A program made the translations under genes and the position numbers. A DNA stretch of 13,862 bases from Thermaceae bacterium (GTDB lineage Bacteria > Deinococcota > Deinococci > Deinococcales > Marinithermaceae), in contig WFXV01000029.1 in assembly GCA_015490435.1 (NCBI GenBank), positions 1 through 13,862 of the forward strand, given 5' to 3'. Below, piece by piece: positions 1 to 6,128 of this stretch; positions within the stretch are counted from its first letter, which is position 1; every line of letters begins with the position of its first letter. The notes beneath the pieces are model-generated. The model saw only the letters and a program-made list of their open reading frames with translations, made no database searches and was not told where the DNA came from.

Positions 1-63
1 GCTCGCGAGGGCGGGCCCGGCGAGGAGCAGGACCAGGAGCAGGATCAGGCGCAGGCTAGACAT
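1..63 (-). CDS. Secreted protein, N-terminal signal peptide only (cut by window edge)
   Basis: Only the first 21 codons are visible, starting at the ATG whose complement is at 61-63. They read as a classic Sec signal peptide: MSSLRLILLLVLLLAGPALA, one Arg, a Leu/Val core and an AxA-type cleavage site (PALA|S). The start overlaps the last codons of the histidine kinase gene (kinase stop TAG at 56-58), so the two are probably translationally coupled and the product is the third gene of the regulator-kinase operon. An exported protein in that position could be a sensor accessory, a target or an effector of the two-component system. The mature part lies outside the window, so no function can be given. 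Confidence 0.75.
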   Translation of the reverse strand, partial: MSSLRLILLLVLLLAGPALAS

Positions 64-1312
64 CCTCCACCTCCGCGCGGGGCAGGGAGAAGGCGGCGAG
101 AAGGCCGGGGTTTTTGTTTTGGAAGGTGAGCTCGCCTCCCATCGCCCGCACCGCCTGGGCCGCGAGCGCGAGGCCAAGGCCCAAACCCGCCCTCCGGCCG
201 CCGCGAAAGAAGGGCTGGGTGAGCTTGGGGAGGAGTTCGGGGGGCACCCCGGGGCCCTCGTCTTGCACCTCGATGTGGACGCGGTCGCCCTCGGTGCGCG
301 CCGCCAACCGCACCCGGCCCTCGCCGTGCCGAAGGGCGTTTTGCAGGAGGTTTTCGAGGGTGCGGGAAAAGAGCCCCTCGTCGGCGAGGATCCAGGGTTC
401 GTCCGGGGGGAGCTCGAGGGCGACGTGTTTTCGCGTGGCCTCGGGCAGGGCGCGCACCGCCGCCTCCAAAAGGGGCCTTAGGGGCAGGGGCTCGAGCGCG
501 ACCTTGGGTTCCCGGGCGAGGAGCAAGAGCCCGTCCAGGATCGAGCGCATACGGGCGAGGGCCTGCCGCCCCTCTTTGAGCGCCTCTTCCTTGGGAACGA
601 CCCCGGCCTCGAGGGCGTCGAGCTGGGCCTGGAGGGTGGCGAGGGGGTTTCTTAGCTCGTGGGAGGCGTAGCGGGTGAAGGCCCGCTCCCGCTCGAAGGC
701 CTCCTTGAGGGCCTGGGCCATGCGGTTGAAGCTCCGCGTGAGGGCCGTGAGTTCGTCCTCGCCCCGGGGCTCGGGAAGGGGGTTTGGGAACTCGACTCGA
801 GAGAGCTTCTCCACCCCGCGGGCGAGCCGGTTGAGGGGCAGGAGCAGCCGGTGGGCGAGGAAGAAGCCGAGCAGCGCCGCCAGCGCGGCCGCGAGCGGCA
901 GGGTCAGAAGGCCGCTTTGCAGCTGGCGGGAGAGCGCCCGGCGGTACTCGCCGACGTAGAGGTAGAGCTCGAGCACATACCCCTCCCCGATCGCCCGCTC
1001 GGCCCGGGCCCAGTCGGGGCCGGGGTCGTCGGGGACGATGCCGGCCTCGAGGTAGATCCGCCCGTCTTTGAGGACCCGAAACCCCAGCGTGTAGCCCGAG
1101 CCCAGCCAGGGCCAGTCGCCGCTGGCGAGCCGGGGGCGGCCCCGCTCGAAGACCACGCTTTGGGCCGCCGCCTGCCCCCAGCGGCGGAGCTCGCTTTGGA
1201 TCTCGTCCTCGATCGCCTGGCGGAAGCTCAGGTACCCGACGAAGAAGTGAAGGCCGGCGGCGAAGACCGCCACCAGCGCGGTACCGATCGCGAGCTTCCA
1301 GCGCAGGCTCAT
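56..1312 (-). CDS. Sensor histidine kinase of a two-component system
   Basis: A 418-aa inner-membrane class I kinase that should autophosphorylate on His and pass phosphate to the regulator encoded just upstream. Visible order: TM1 about residues 7-29, a periplasmic sensor region about 30-133 with no recognisable domain, TM2 about 134-154, HAMP about 152-205 (LLLPLNRLARGVEKLS), HisKA with the H-box SHELRNP (His218), then HATPase_c with N-box NLLQNALRHG (Asn325), G1 DEGPG (351-355) and G2 GLGLGLAL (376-383). All catalytic motifs are intact, so it should be active. Its ATG overlaps the regulator stop codon (ATGA), and its own end overlaps the next gene's start. The signal is unknown; the neighbouring cytochrome and envelope proteins hint at an envelope or redox cue, which is inference. 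Confidence 0.95.
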   Translation of the reverse strand: MSLRWKLAIGTALVAVFAAGLHFFVGYLSFRQAIEDEIQSELRRWGQAAAQSVVFERGRPRLASGDWPWLGSGYTLGFRVLKDGRIYLEAGIVPDDPGPDWARAERAIGEGYVLELYLYVGEYRRALSRQLQSGLLTLPLAAALAALLGFFLAHRLLLPLNRLARGVEKLSRVEFPNPLPEPRGEDELTALTRSFNRMAQALKEAFERERAFTRYASHELRNPLATLQAQLDALEAGVVPKEEALKEGRQALARMRSILDGLLLLAREPKVALEPLPLRPLLEAAVRALPEATRKHVALELPPDEPWILADEGLFSRTLENLLQNALRHGEGRVRLAARTEGDRVHIEVQDEGPGVPPELLPKLTQPFFRGGRRAGLGLGLALAAQAVRAMGGELTFQNKNPGLLAAFSLPRAEVEDV

Positions 1313-1968
1313 GCCACCCCCAGCCGGTAGCCCCCGGGCACGGTGGCGACGACCTCGGGTCCCAGCTTGTGCCGGAGCCGGTGGATGTAGACCCGGACGA
1401 TCTTGAGCCCGGACTCGGTCCCGGGGAAGAGGCGCTCGAGGAGCTCCTCGGCGGTGAAGACGCGGTCGGGGTTGAGGACGAGGAGCTCGAGCAGGGCGAA
1501 CTCCCGCCCGGTGAGCTCGACCTCACGTCCCTGCCAGAAGACCTTGCGGGCGGCCAGGTCCACCGCGAGCGGTCCCCGCTCGAAGCGGCTCTTCTTGACC
1601 GGGGAGCCCCGCCGGAGGAGCGCCCGGACCCTCGCGGCGTACTCCTCGAGGTTGAAGGGTTTGACCAGGTAGTCGTCGCCGCCGAGGTCGAGGCCCCGCA
1701 CGCGGTCGTCCACCGCGTCGCGGGCGGTGACGAAGAGAATCGGCCCCTCGTACCCGGCGGCCCGAAGCTCCTCGGCGAAGCGGAACCCGGCGTCCTCCCC
1801 TTCGGGGAGCATGATGTCGAGGGAGACGAGGTCGGGCTCGGCCTCCACGAAGGCGTCCCAGGCCTCGTCCAGGGAGGCGGCTTCGCGAACCTCGTAGCCC
1901 TGGTGGCGGAGCATCGCCGCCAGGGGTTTCCGGAGCCCGTCCTCGTCCTCCACCAAGAGCACCCGCAT
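1309..1968 (-). CDS. OmpR/PhoB-family response regulator
   Basis: A 219-aa two-domain regulator. The receiver (1-118) has the acidic pocket E7/D8, phospho-acceptor Asp51 in SLDIMLPEGED, Thr81 and Lys103 (VKPF). The C-terminal winged-helix DNA-binding domain (about 127-217) has the usual LTGREFALLELL and VRVYIHRLRHKLG motifs. It should bind 11-bp-spaced direct repeats as dimers, and such repeats lie at its own promoter and at two more in this window. The ATG at 1966-1968 sits 7 nt after a TACCCT -10 box with no usable SD (GAAGG is only 2 nt from the ATG), so the mRNA is probably leaderless. The stop overlaps the kinase start by 4 nt. Family assignment is firm; target and signal are inferred. 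Confidence 0.95.
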   Translation of the reverse strand: MRVLLVEDEDGLRKPLAAMLRHQGYEVREAASLDEAWDAFVEAEPDLVSLDIMLPEGEDAGFRFAEELRAAGYEGPILFVTARDAVDDRVRGLDLGGDDYLVKPFNLEEYAARVRALLRRGSPVKKSRFERGPLAVDLAARKVFWQGREVELTGREFALLELLVLNPDRVFTAEELLERLFPGTESGLKIVRVYIHRLRHKLGPEVVATVPGGYRLGVA

Positions 1969-1975
1969 CGCCTTC

Positions 1976-2007
1976 AGGGTACTCTTGAGGGGTTAACGGC
2001 GAGTAAA
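1976..2007 (-). promoter_or_regulatory. Promoter and putative response-regulator boxes of the regulator-kinase operon
   Basis: On the minus strand two heptamers, TTTACTC (2001-2007) and TTAACCC (1990-1996), stand 4 bases apart, giving an 11-bp repeat. Exactly 8 bases further lies TACCCT (1976-1981), which fits a -10 box and ends 7 nt before the ATG. The same layout precedes two other genes here. The pattern matches the 7+4+7 geometry of pho-box-like sites replacing a -35. Binding by the adjacent regulator is inferred from geometry and proximity, not shown. Confidence 0.6.
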
Positions 2008-2038
2008 AGCCCCCCGGAGCGCGCCGGGGGGCTTTTAC
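2003..2038 (-). terminator. Intrinsic terminator after the two-cysteine-repeat protein
   Basis: A perfect 15-bp inverted repeat, GTAAAAGCCCCCCGG at 2003-2017 and its complement at 2024-2038, has a 6-base loop. On the minus strand the right arm ends in GGGGGGCTTTTAC, so the U-run is inside the stem. It ends transcription of the gene stopping at 2050. Its outer 5 bases (2003-2007) also belong to the first regulator box of the downstream operon. Confidence 0.85.
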
Positions 2039-2049
2039 GGGGAGGTTGG

Positions 2050-2736
2050 CTACTCGTCCTTGGGGTTGGCCCACTCCTTGACCTTTTCCTTCACCTCCTC
2101 CATCTTCTCCTGGGCCTTTTCCGGCATCGTCATCTCAGGGTGCTCGCCGAGTGGGCCGCGCATCTCCTCATGGGTCGTCTTGAGCGTCATGCGCAGCGTG
2201 GCCTTGGCCTCCACCCGGACCTGGGCCTGGCAGCCGTCCTTGGCCAGGATGAGCTCGCTCGGATCCTCGGGGGTGGCGCGAACCTCGACCATCACGCCGG
2301 GTTCGCGGAGGCAAGGCGGAAGCGCCTCGGGATCGAGGGGCATCTCGGTCTCGCCGATCCTAAGCATCCAGCGGTTTTCCGCCCGGACGATCTCCCCCTT
2401 GGCCTCGAGGTAGCCCTTCCGCAGCATCTCGGAGAGCCGGGCCTTGACGCCGTCTTTGAGCTCGGTCCCCTTGGGGCAGGGCCCCTCCTGGACCACGACC
2501 TCGTCCACCTTGGGCGGGACGCCCTCGAGCTTCAGCGAGAGCTTGACCGTCCCGCCCTTGGCCAGGCAAAGCGGCATCTCATAGGCGTGGAGGGGGACCG
2601 TCTCCGCTCCGATCTTGAGCGCGAACCCCTGGGGGGTAGGGACGACCTCAGCCTGAACCTCTACCTCAGTGTAGTTCGTGGCGAGGGCGATCGCGAGCAG
2701 GGGTGCCGCAAGGGCCAGCCACTTGGTCTTCCGCAT
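2050..2736 (-). CDS. Secreted protein with duplicated two-cysteine domain, function unknown
   Basis: 228 aa from the ATG at 2734-2736. That start is preferred over a GTG three codons earlier because GGAGG lies 8 nt before the ATG but would overlap the GTG. A Sec signal peptide (MRKTKWLALAAPLLAIALA) precedes two tandem beta-rich domains. Domain 1 (about 24-90) carries Cys57 and Cys87; domain 2 (about 112-172) carries Cys142 and Cys169. They align as GFALKIGAETVPL...MPLCLAKGG...GPCPKG and RWMLRIGETEMPL...PPCLREPG...DGCQAQ. One disulphide per domain is likely. The last 25 residues form a charged amphipathic helix (EKAQEKMEEVKEKVKEW). I do not recognise a family; a small beta-barrel related to DUF5666 is possible but unproven. 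It is a single-gene unit between two terminators with its own regulator-box promoter. Confidence 0.85.
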   Translation of the reverse strand: MRKTKWLALAAPLLAIALATNYTEVEVQAEVVPTPQGFALKIGAETVPLHAYEMPLCLAKGGTVKLSLKLEGVPPKVDEVVVQEGPCPKGTELKDGVKARLSEMLRKGYLEAKGEIVRAENRWMLRIGETEMPLDPEALPPCLREPGVMVEVRATPEDPSELILAKDGCQAQVRVEAKATLRMTLKTTHEEMRGPLGEHPEMTMPEKAQEKMEEVKEKVKEWANPKDE

Positions 2737-2756
2737 TCCGATCACCTCCAGGGCCC

Positions 2757-2788
2757 AGGGTAGGGGGGAGGGGTAAACGCGGGGCTAA
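2757..2788 (-). promoter_or_regulatory. Promoter and putative response-regulator boxes of the two-cysteine protein gene
   Basis: Minus-strand heptamers TTAGCCC (2782-2788) and TTTACCC (2771-2777) are separated by 4 bases. Exactly 8 bases later comes TACCCT (2757-2762), the same hexamer and distance as at the regulator promoter. No conventional -35 is seen, which fits an activator-dependent promoter. The expected start near 2750 leaves a short leader containing the GGAGG site. The boxes begin 1 base after the T-run of the preceding terminator. Confidence 0.6.
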
Positions 2789-2789
2789 C

Positions 2790-2814
2790 AAAAAGGGGCG
2801 GCGGCTGCCGCCCC
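2790..2814 (-). terminator. Intrinsic terminator of the lipoprotein-YceI-cytochrome-membrane protein unit
   Basis: GGGGCGGC (2795-2802) pairs with GCCGCCCC (2807-2814) around a GGCT loop. On the minus strand the hairpin is followed at once by TTTTT. It lies 18 bases after the stop codon of the small membrane protein gene and separates that unit from the two-cysteine protein gene. Confidence 0.88.
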
Positions 2815-2832
2815 AGTGGAGGAGGGGATGGG

Positions 2833-3237
2833 TCATCGATCCCGGACGAGGATCGCGAGCCCCGCGAGCAGTGCGGTTCCAGCAAGGCCCAGGGGCGCAA
2901 GCGGCGGGGGTGCGCCCTCGCCTTCCTCGTAGGCTTCGTCTTCGTCGTATTCGTAAGCGTATTCGGCCTTTTCCTCGGCCCCCTCGCGCAGGTGCACGAG
3001 GGTGCCGGCGACGCCGGCCAGTGCGACGAGGAAGAGCACGACCAGGGCGGCGCGGCGAAGCGCGGGGGAACCGAGCCCCGCGAGGGCCGCGAGCACCCCG
3101 GCCAAGGCGGCGATCACCCCCACGAGCTGGAGCTCCTCGGTATGTCCGGTGAGGAGGAGCTCGAGGAGGAGCACGAAGAAACTCACCGCGCTCCAGATGA
3201 GCACGATCTCGGGAAAGCGCCGGCGAAGCATCTCCAC
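2833..3237 (-). CDS. Small four-helix membrane protein with acidic Tyr-rich periplasmic loop
   Basis: 134 aa from the GTG at 3235-3237. GGAGG lies 7 nt before this GTG but 13 nt before the in-frame ATG two codons later, so GTG is preferred. Predicted helices lie at about 10-30, 36-56, 62-82 and 111-131. Basic residues at the N-terminus (RRR), after TM2 (RR) and at the C-terminus (RDR) place both ends in the cytoplasm. The TM3-TM4 loop (about 84-109) is then periplasmic and very acidic and Tyr-rich (EEKAEYAYEYDEDEAYEEGE). Such a loop could bind metal ions or dock the basic cytochrome encoded just upstream; both are inferences. I recognise no family. It begins 13 nt after the cytochrome stop and ends the operon. 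Confidence 0.85.
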   Translation of the reverse strand: MEMLRRRFPEIVLIWSAVSFFVLLLELLLTGHTEELQLVGVIAALAGVLAALAGLGSPALRRAALVVLFLVALAGVAGTLVHLREGAEEKAEYAYEYDEDEAYEEGEGAPPPLAPLGLAGTALLAGLAILVRDR

Positions 3238-3250
3238 GTTTCCACCTCCT

Positions 3251-4051
3251 TCACTCGTCGTACCAGGCCTTCAGGTCGGTGCCGTGGCAGTAGGCGCAGA
3301 AGTTGTTGGGCAAGGGGGTGTTGAAGGCGGCGTCGTCCTCGGGGTTGGCAAGGAGCCGGAGCTGCGCCTGCTGGAAGGTTCTGGCCTGGGCGGTCTCGGC
3401 TGGGTCGATGGTGGTGGCGCCCCGGTGGCAGTCGGCGCAAGCGCGGCCGCCGCCATGCTCGGCCCACTCTCCGTGGCGGCTGGTGAAGTCTTCTCCGTGG
3501 TCCTTGGGGGCGTGGCAACGTTGGCAGCTCTTCGCTCCGGTGCGGCCGAAGGCGGTGAAGACTACGGCGTCCACCGGGGGCAGGGCGCCCTCGATTTCCG
3601 AGATCCGGGTCTTGCCGTCGTGACAGGTGGCGCAAAAGCGCCCAAGGGAGGTTTCTTTGTGGGGTTCGAGGGAAGCATTTGGCGCGAGGCTCGGCCAGGT
3701 CTTTTGTTCGTCGAGGGCGGTGTGGCAGGTCTCGCAGGTCGTTCCCTTGGCGCCGAGGGCGGCGAAGTGGCGTTCGTGACTAAAGACGACGCGGGAAACG
3801 TCCGGCGGGGTGAAGGTCCGTTCCAGGTCGAGGGGCGGGCGCCAGGTTAGCTTGGGTTTCAGACGGCCGCCCTCCCGTTCCACGAACTGACCGGGTACCA
3901 CCCGCACCGCGAGCGAGGCGGGGAGCGGGCTTTGGTCGGAGAGCCGCCGTTCGCCGGTCTCCGGATCGACCTGGACCCAGAGGTAGTGGCCCGCTCCGCT
4001 GGCGGCGGCGAGGCCCAAGAGCAAAAGCATCCAGAGCCCGACCCGCTTCAC
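3251..4051 (-). CDS. Periplasmic pentaheme cytochrome c (multiheme, c3/c7-like)
   Basis: 266 aa with an N-terminal signal peptide or anchor (MKRVGLWMLLLLGLAAASGA) and five CxxCH haem-c motifs: CETCH (106-110), CATCH (140-144), CQRCH (176-180), CADCH (205-209) and CAYCH (252-256). Extra His residues (FSHERH at 91-95, His131, His185, His193, His199) can act as distal ligands for bis-His haems. The stretch VVFSHERHFA...C..CH resembles the start of cytochrome c3/c7-type domains. It should carry electrons in the periplasm or at the membrane; donor and acceptor are unknown. It starts at a GTG overlapping the YceI stop (GTGA), so it is translationally coupled to that gene. No catalytic haem-Lys motif (CxxCK) is present, so a nitrite reductase is unlikely. 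Confidence 0.93.
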   Translation of the reverse strand: MKRVGLWMLLLLGLAAASGAGHYLWVQVDPETGERRLSDQSPLPASLAVRVVPGQFVEREGGRLKPKLTWRPPLDLERTFTPPDVSRVVFSHERHFAALGAKGTTCETCHTALDEQKTWPSLAPNASLEPHKETSLGRFCATCHDGKTRISEIEGALPPVDAVVFTAFGRTGAKSCQRCHAPKDHGEDFTSRHGEWAEHGGGRACADCHRGATTIDPAETAQARTFQQAQLRLLANPEDDAAFNTPLPNNFCAYCHGTDLKAWYDE

Positions 4052-4575
4052 TTGGGCACCGCCTCCCCGTAGACCTGGACCTTGACCTGGTCCCGCACCT
4101 TGAAGCCCATCAAGCTCGGGCGCTTCATCTTCCAGTCGGTGATCTTGGTTTCAAAGGCCCCCTCGAATAGGATACGCTCCCCTTCGATTCGGGCGGTACC
4201 TGGAATTGCTACCGCTTGAGTGACGCCGTGAAGGGTGAGCTCGCCGAGCAGTTTCACTGGGCCCTTCGCGGGGTCGCCCTCGATCCCGGTGAAGGCGAGG
4301 CAAGCCTTCGGGTATTGCTCCACCTCGAACATGCTCCGGGTGTGCTTGTCGCGGAGGGGTTCGCCCGAGTCCCAGGCGGAGAGGTCCACGCACACCTCAC
4401 CCTCTAGGATTTGTTTCCCGGGATCCCAGCGGAGGGTGCCGGTCACCGCCTCGTTGGTGCCCTGGAAGGCGCCCATGGGTCCCCGGGCCAGGTAGACGAC
4501 CTTGCCTTTCACCTGGTAGTCGGCGGCGAGGGCGAGGGTGAAGGCGAGGAGTCCGGCGAGGAGTACGCGCTTCAT
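4048..4575 (-). CDS. YceI-family periplasmic lipid-binding-like protein
   Basis: 175 aa from the ATG at 4573-4575. A GTG two codons earlier is also open, but AGGAGG stands 5 nt before the ATG and would overlap that GTG. A signal peptide (about 1-18, cut after ALA) precedes a YceI domain. Family hallmarks seen are the conserved RDKHTRSMFEVEQYP block at 75-89 and the GELTLHGVTQAV strand near 111-122. YceI proteins are lipocalin-like barrels that bind isoprenoid or quinone-like lipids. Next to a multiheme cytochrome, a quinone or carotenoid role is a reasonable but unproven inference. Cys62 and Cys92 could pair. It lies 55 bp after the lipoprotein gene, behind a hairpin and a possible SD-masking stem, and overlaps the cytochrome start by 4 nt. 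Confidence 0.92.
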   Translation of the reverse strand: MKRVLLAGLLAFTLALAADYQVKGKVVYLARGPMGAFQGTNEAVTGTLRWDPGKQILEGEVCVDLSAWDSGEPLRDKHTRSMFEVEQYPKACLAFTGIEGDPAKGPVKLLGELTLHGVTQAVAIPGTARIEGERILFEGAFETKITDWKMKRPSLMGFKVRDQVKVQVYGEAVPK

Positions 4576-4581
4576 GGTCAC

Positions 4582-4594
4582 CTCCTAAAAGGAG
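4582..4594 (-). promoter_or_regulatory. Small hairpin that can mask the YceI ribosome binding site
   Basis: On the minus strand CTCCT and AGGAG pair around a TTT loop, and the AGGAG is part of the AGGAGG SD site of the YceI gene. It lies directly after, and shares one base with, the large GC hairpin. At high growth temperature a 5-bp stem may be weak, so any translational control is speculative. Confidence 0.35.
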
Positions 4595-4619
4595 CGCCGC
4601 GGGCCGTGGCCCGCGGCGC
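4587..4619 (-). terminator. GC-rich hairpin between lipoprotein and YceI genes (terminator or attenuator)
   Basis: GCGCCGCGGGCC at 4594-4605 pairs perfectly with 4608-4619 (12 bp, 2-base centre), followed on the minus strand by TCCTTTT. The tail is short and interrupted, so termination is probably partial. There is hardly room for a separate promoter before the YceI gene, so read-through or a promoter inside the lipoprotein gene must feed it. The hairpin may set the ratio of lipoprotein to YceI/cytochrome. Confidence 0.6.
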
Positions 4620-4630
4620 CCTCACGCCCC

Positions 4631-6118
4631 TTAGTCGTCGTATTTATCCTTCAGCTCGATCTTGGAGGCAAGGAGGCTGCCCTCCTGGTAAGTGCCCTTG
4701 ACCTCGACCCGGTCGCCTTCCTGAACCAAGGACCAGAACTCGTCGGCGGAGAGGTAGCGGTCGGTGCGGTCGTCCTCGTAGCGCGTGGTCTCGTTCACGG
4801 TGACGAGCACGCCCCCGACCTCGAAGGTGCGGTTCTCCCGGTCGAGGTTTTGGAGGTAGCCCTCGAGCTCATGGGCGTACCCCTCGCCGTAGTCGTGGTC
4901 GTAGCCCTTCTTCTCGATCTTGACCGCGTAGTAGGCCCCGGCCTCGTTCTGGGCGGTGGCGTCGTACTTCACCTCGACCCAGTCGCCCACGGCGAGATCG
5001 GTGAAAGCGATCGGCCGGTCGGGATCGTCCTCCTTGACGATGGTGGCGTCGTCGGCGTAGAAGCTCATCCCGGCCACGGTGAGGGTCATCGCGTCAGGGT
5101 CGATTGCCTCGATCTGGCCCTTCACCTCGTGGCTCGGGACGTGGTCCCGCGGGCCTTCCGGGTACTTGACCTCGACCTTCGCGGCGTGCACCAAGGTGGG
5201 GTCGTTCGTGTCCGGGGTGCCCTCCACCTCGACGTAGGCGCCCTCGGAGAGCGTGCCCTCGAGGTAGGCGTTCGCGTAGTCCACGGTGTAGCCGAGGAGC
5301 TCGAAGGTCTGCTGCGCTTCGTCGAGGTTCGAGACCGGGCCGTAAAGCTCGATCTTGGCGTAGCCTTCGTAGCCGTCGCCGTGCCTACCCTTGAACTCGA
5401 CCTTAGTGGCGAGCAGGGTGTTTCCATCAAGCGAGCCCTTGACCTCGACCCGGGCGCCCTCCGCGGGCGTGCCCTCGAGGTACGCGTCCGCGTAGTTCAC
5501 CGAGATCCCGGTGTCGAAGGTGGGATCGGCGCAGTTCGCGCTCGACCAAAGGGCGAAGGTCTTGGCCGCCTCGTCGAGGTTACAGGCGAAGCCCTTGGCC
5601 TCCACGTAGGCCTCGGCTTCGAGCTTCTTCTCGATGTAGGTAGCGAGGACGGTGCCGTCCGCTTGGCGCACGCCGGAGATCTCGACGAAGTCCCCGACCT
5701 TGAGGTCGGCGAGGGCGAGGGAGGTGCCGTCCTCCTCCTCGATCCGGGTGAGGGCGTCCACCCGCACCGGGGTGCCGAGGACGGTGAGCGTCCCCGCCGC
5801 CGGGTCGATTGCCTCGATCTGGCCCTTGAGCTCGATCTTGATGTCGGCGGCCTCAACCCGAACCTGGCTGTCCTGGGCTTGGCCGCGAACCTCGACCACC
5901 ATGCCCGGCTTCAGGCTGCTCTGGGCGGGATCGCCGTTTTTGGTGACCTGGGCGGAGGTGAGCTCGAGGGTCATGCCGGCTAAGGTGCCGTCGCTCGCGA
6001 CCACGCCGGCGAGGGTCACCGCGCTCCCCTCGCTTGCGCCCGGATTGGTCCCACAGCTCGCAAGCAAAAGCCCAAAGACCGCGAGAAGACCGACCTGCCA
6101 AACGCCTTTTCTTCTCAT
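4631..6118 (-). CDS. Lipoprotein with six DUF5666-like repeats
   Basis: 495 aa. The lipobox LLASC (Cys22) follows a hydrophobic signal, so it should be lipid-anchored in the envelope. Six repeats of about 65-75 residues follow, at about 34-96, 97-165, 172-243, 255-318, 332-403 and 417-490. Their shared pattern is a GxIxxID/NLDxxxxTFxV strand, a middle strand, then G(D/A)xVEVKGxxxxGxLxAxKIE. Repeats 2, 5 and 6 are closest to textbook DUF5666. Repeats 3 and 4 carry a NYADAYLEGT/DYANAYLEGT variant. Linkers are rich in Asp, His, Tyr and Gly (GRHGDGYEGY, GYDHDYGEGYAHE). Function of the family is unknown; stacked OB-like barrels as scaffold or ligand binder is inference. ATG with GGAGGG 6 nt upstream. 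First gene of the unit, with its own regulator-box promoter. Confidence 0.9.
   Translation of the reverse strand: MRRKGVWQVGLLAVFGLLLASCGTNPGASEGSAVTLAGVVASDGTLAGMTLELTSAQVTKNGDPAQSSLKPGMVVEVRGQAQDSQVRVEAADIKIELKGQIEAIDPAAGTLTVLGTPVRVDALTRIEEEDGTSLALADLKVGDFVEISGVRQADGTVLATYIEKKLEAEAYVEAKGFACNLDEAAKTFALWSSANCADPTFDTGISVNYADAYLEGTPAEGARVEVKGSLDGNTLLATKVEFKGRHGDGYEGYAKIELYGPVSNLDEAQQTFELLGYTVDYANAYLEGTLSEGAYVEVEGTPDTNDPTLVHAAKVEVKYPEGPRDHVPSHEVKGQIEAIDPDAMTLTVAGMSFYADDATIVKEDDPDRPIAFTDLAVGDWVEVKYDATAQNEAGAYYAVKIEKKGYDHDYGEGYAHELEGYLQNLDRENRTFEVGGVLVTVNETTRYEDDRTDRYLSADEFWSLVQEGDRVEVKGTYQEGSLLASKIELKDKYDD
5097..5122 (-). repeat. 26-bp exact repeat within the DUF5666 lipoprotein gene (copy in repeat 5)
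   Basis: Identical to 5802-5827. Both encode the GQIEAIDP strand of a DUF5666 unit (residues 334-341 and 99-106). The identity at the DNA level suggests recent duplication or gene conversion between repeats 2 and 5. Confidence 0.9.
5802..5827 (-). repeat. 26-bp exact repeat within the DUF5666 lipoprotein gene (copy in repeat 2)
   Basis: Partner of 5097-5122, in the same orientation and reading frame. The shared codons cover the first beta strand of the domain. Confidence 0.9.
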
Positions 6119-6128
6119 ATTTATCCCT

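Noticed and set aside
1369..2763. Long plus-strand frame (464 aa) opposite the regulator and two-cysteine genes
   Set aside because: It is antisense to two well-supported genes and rich in Gly, Leu and Pro as expected for a GC-bias shadow; no domain is seen.
3002..3850. Plus-strand frame (282 aa) opposite the cytochrome gene
   Set aside because: The opposite strand has five CxxCH motifs and a signal peptide; this frame has neither SD nor recognisable features.
3251..4051. Pentaheme cytochrome considered as nitrite reductase NrfA
   Set aside because: It is far too short, has no CxxCK catalytic haem motif, and motif spacing differs.
4850..5983. Plus-strand frame (377 aa) opposite the DUF5666 gene
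   Set aside because: It mirrors the repeats of the real lipoprotein gene and is a codon-bias shadow.
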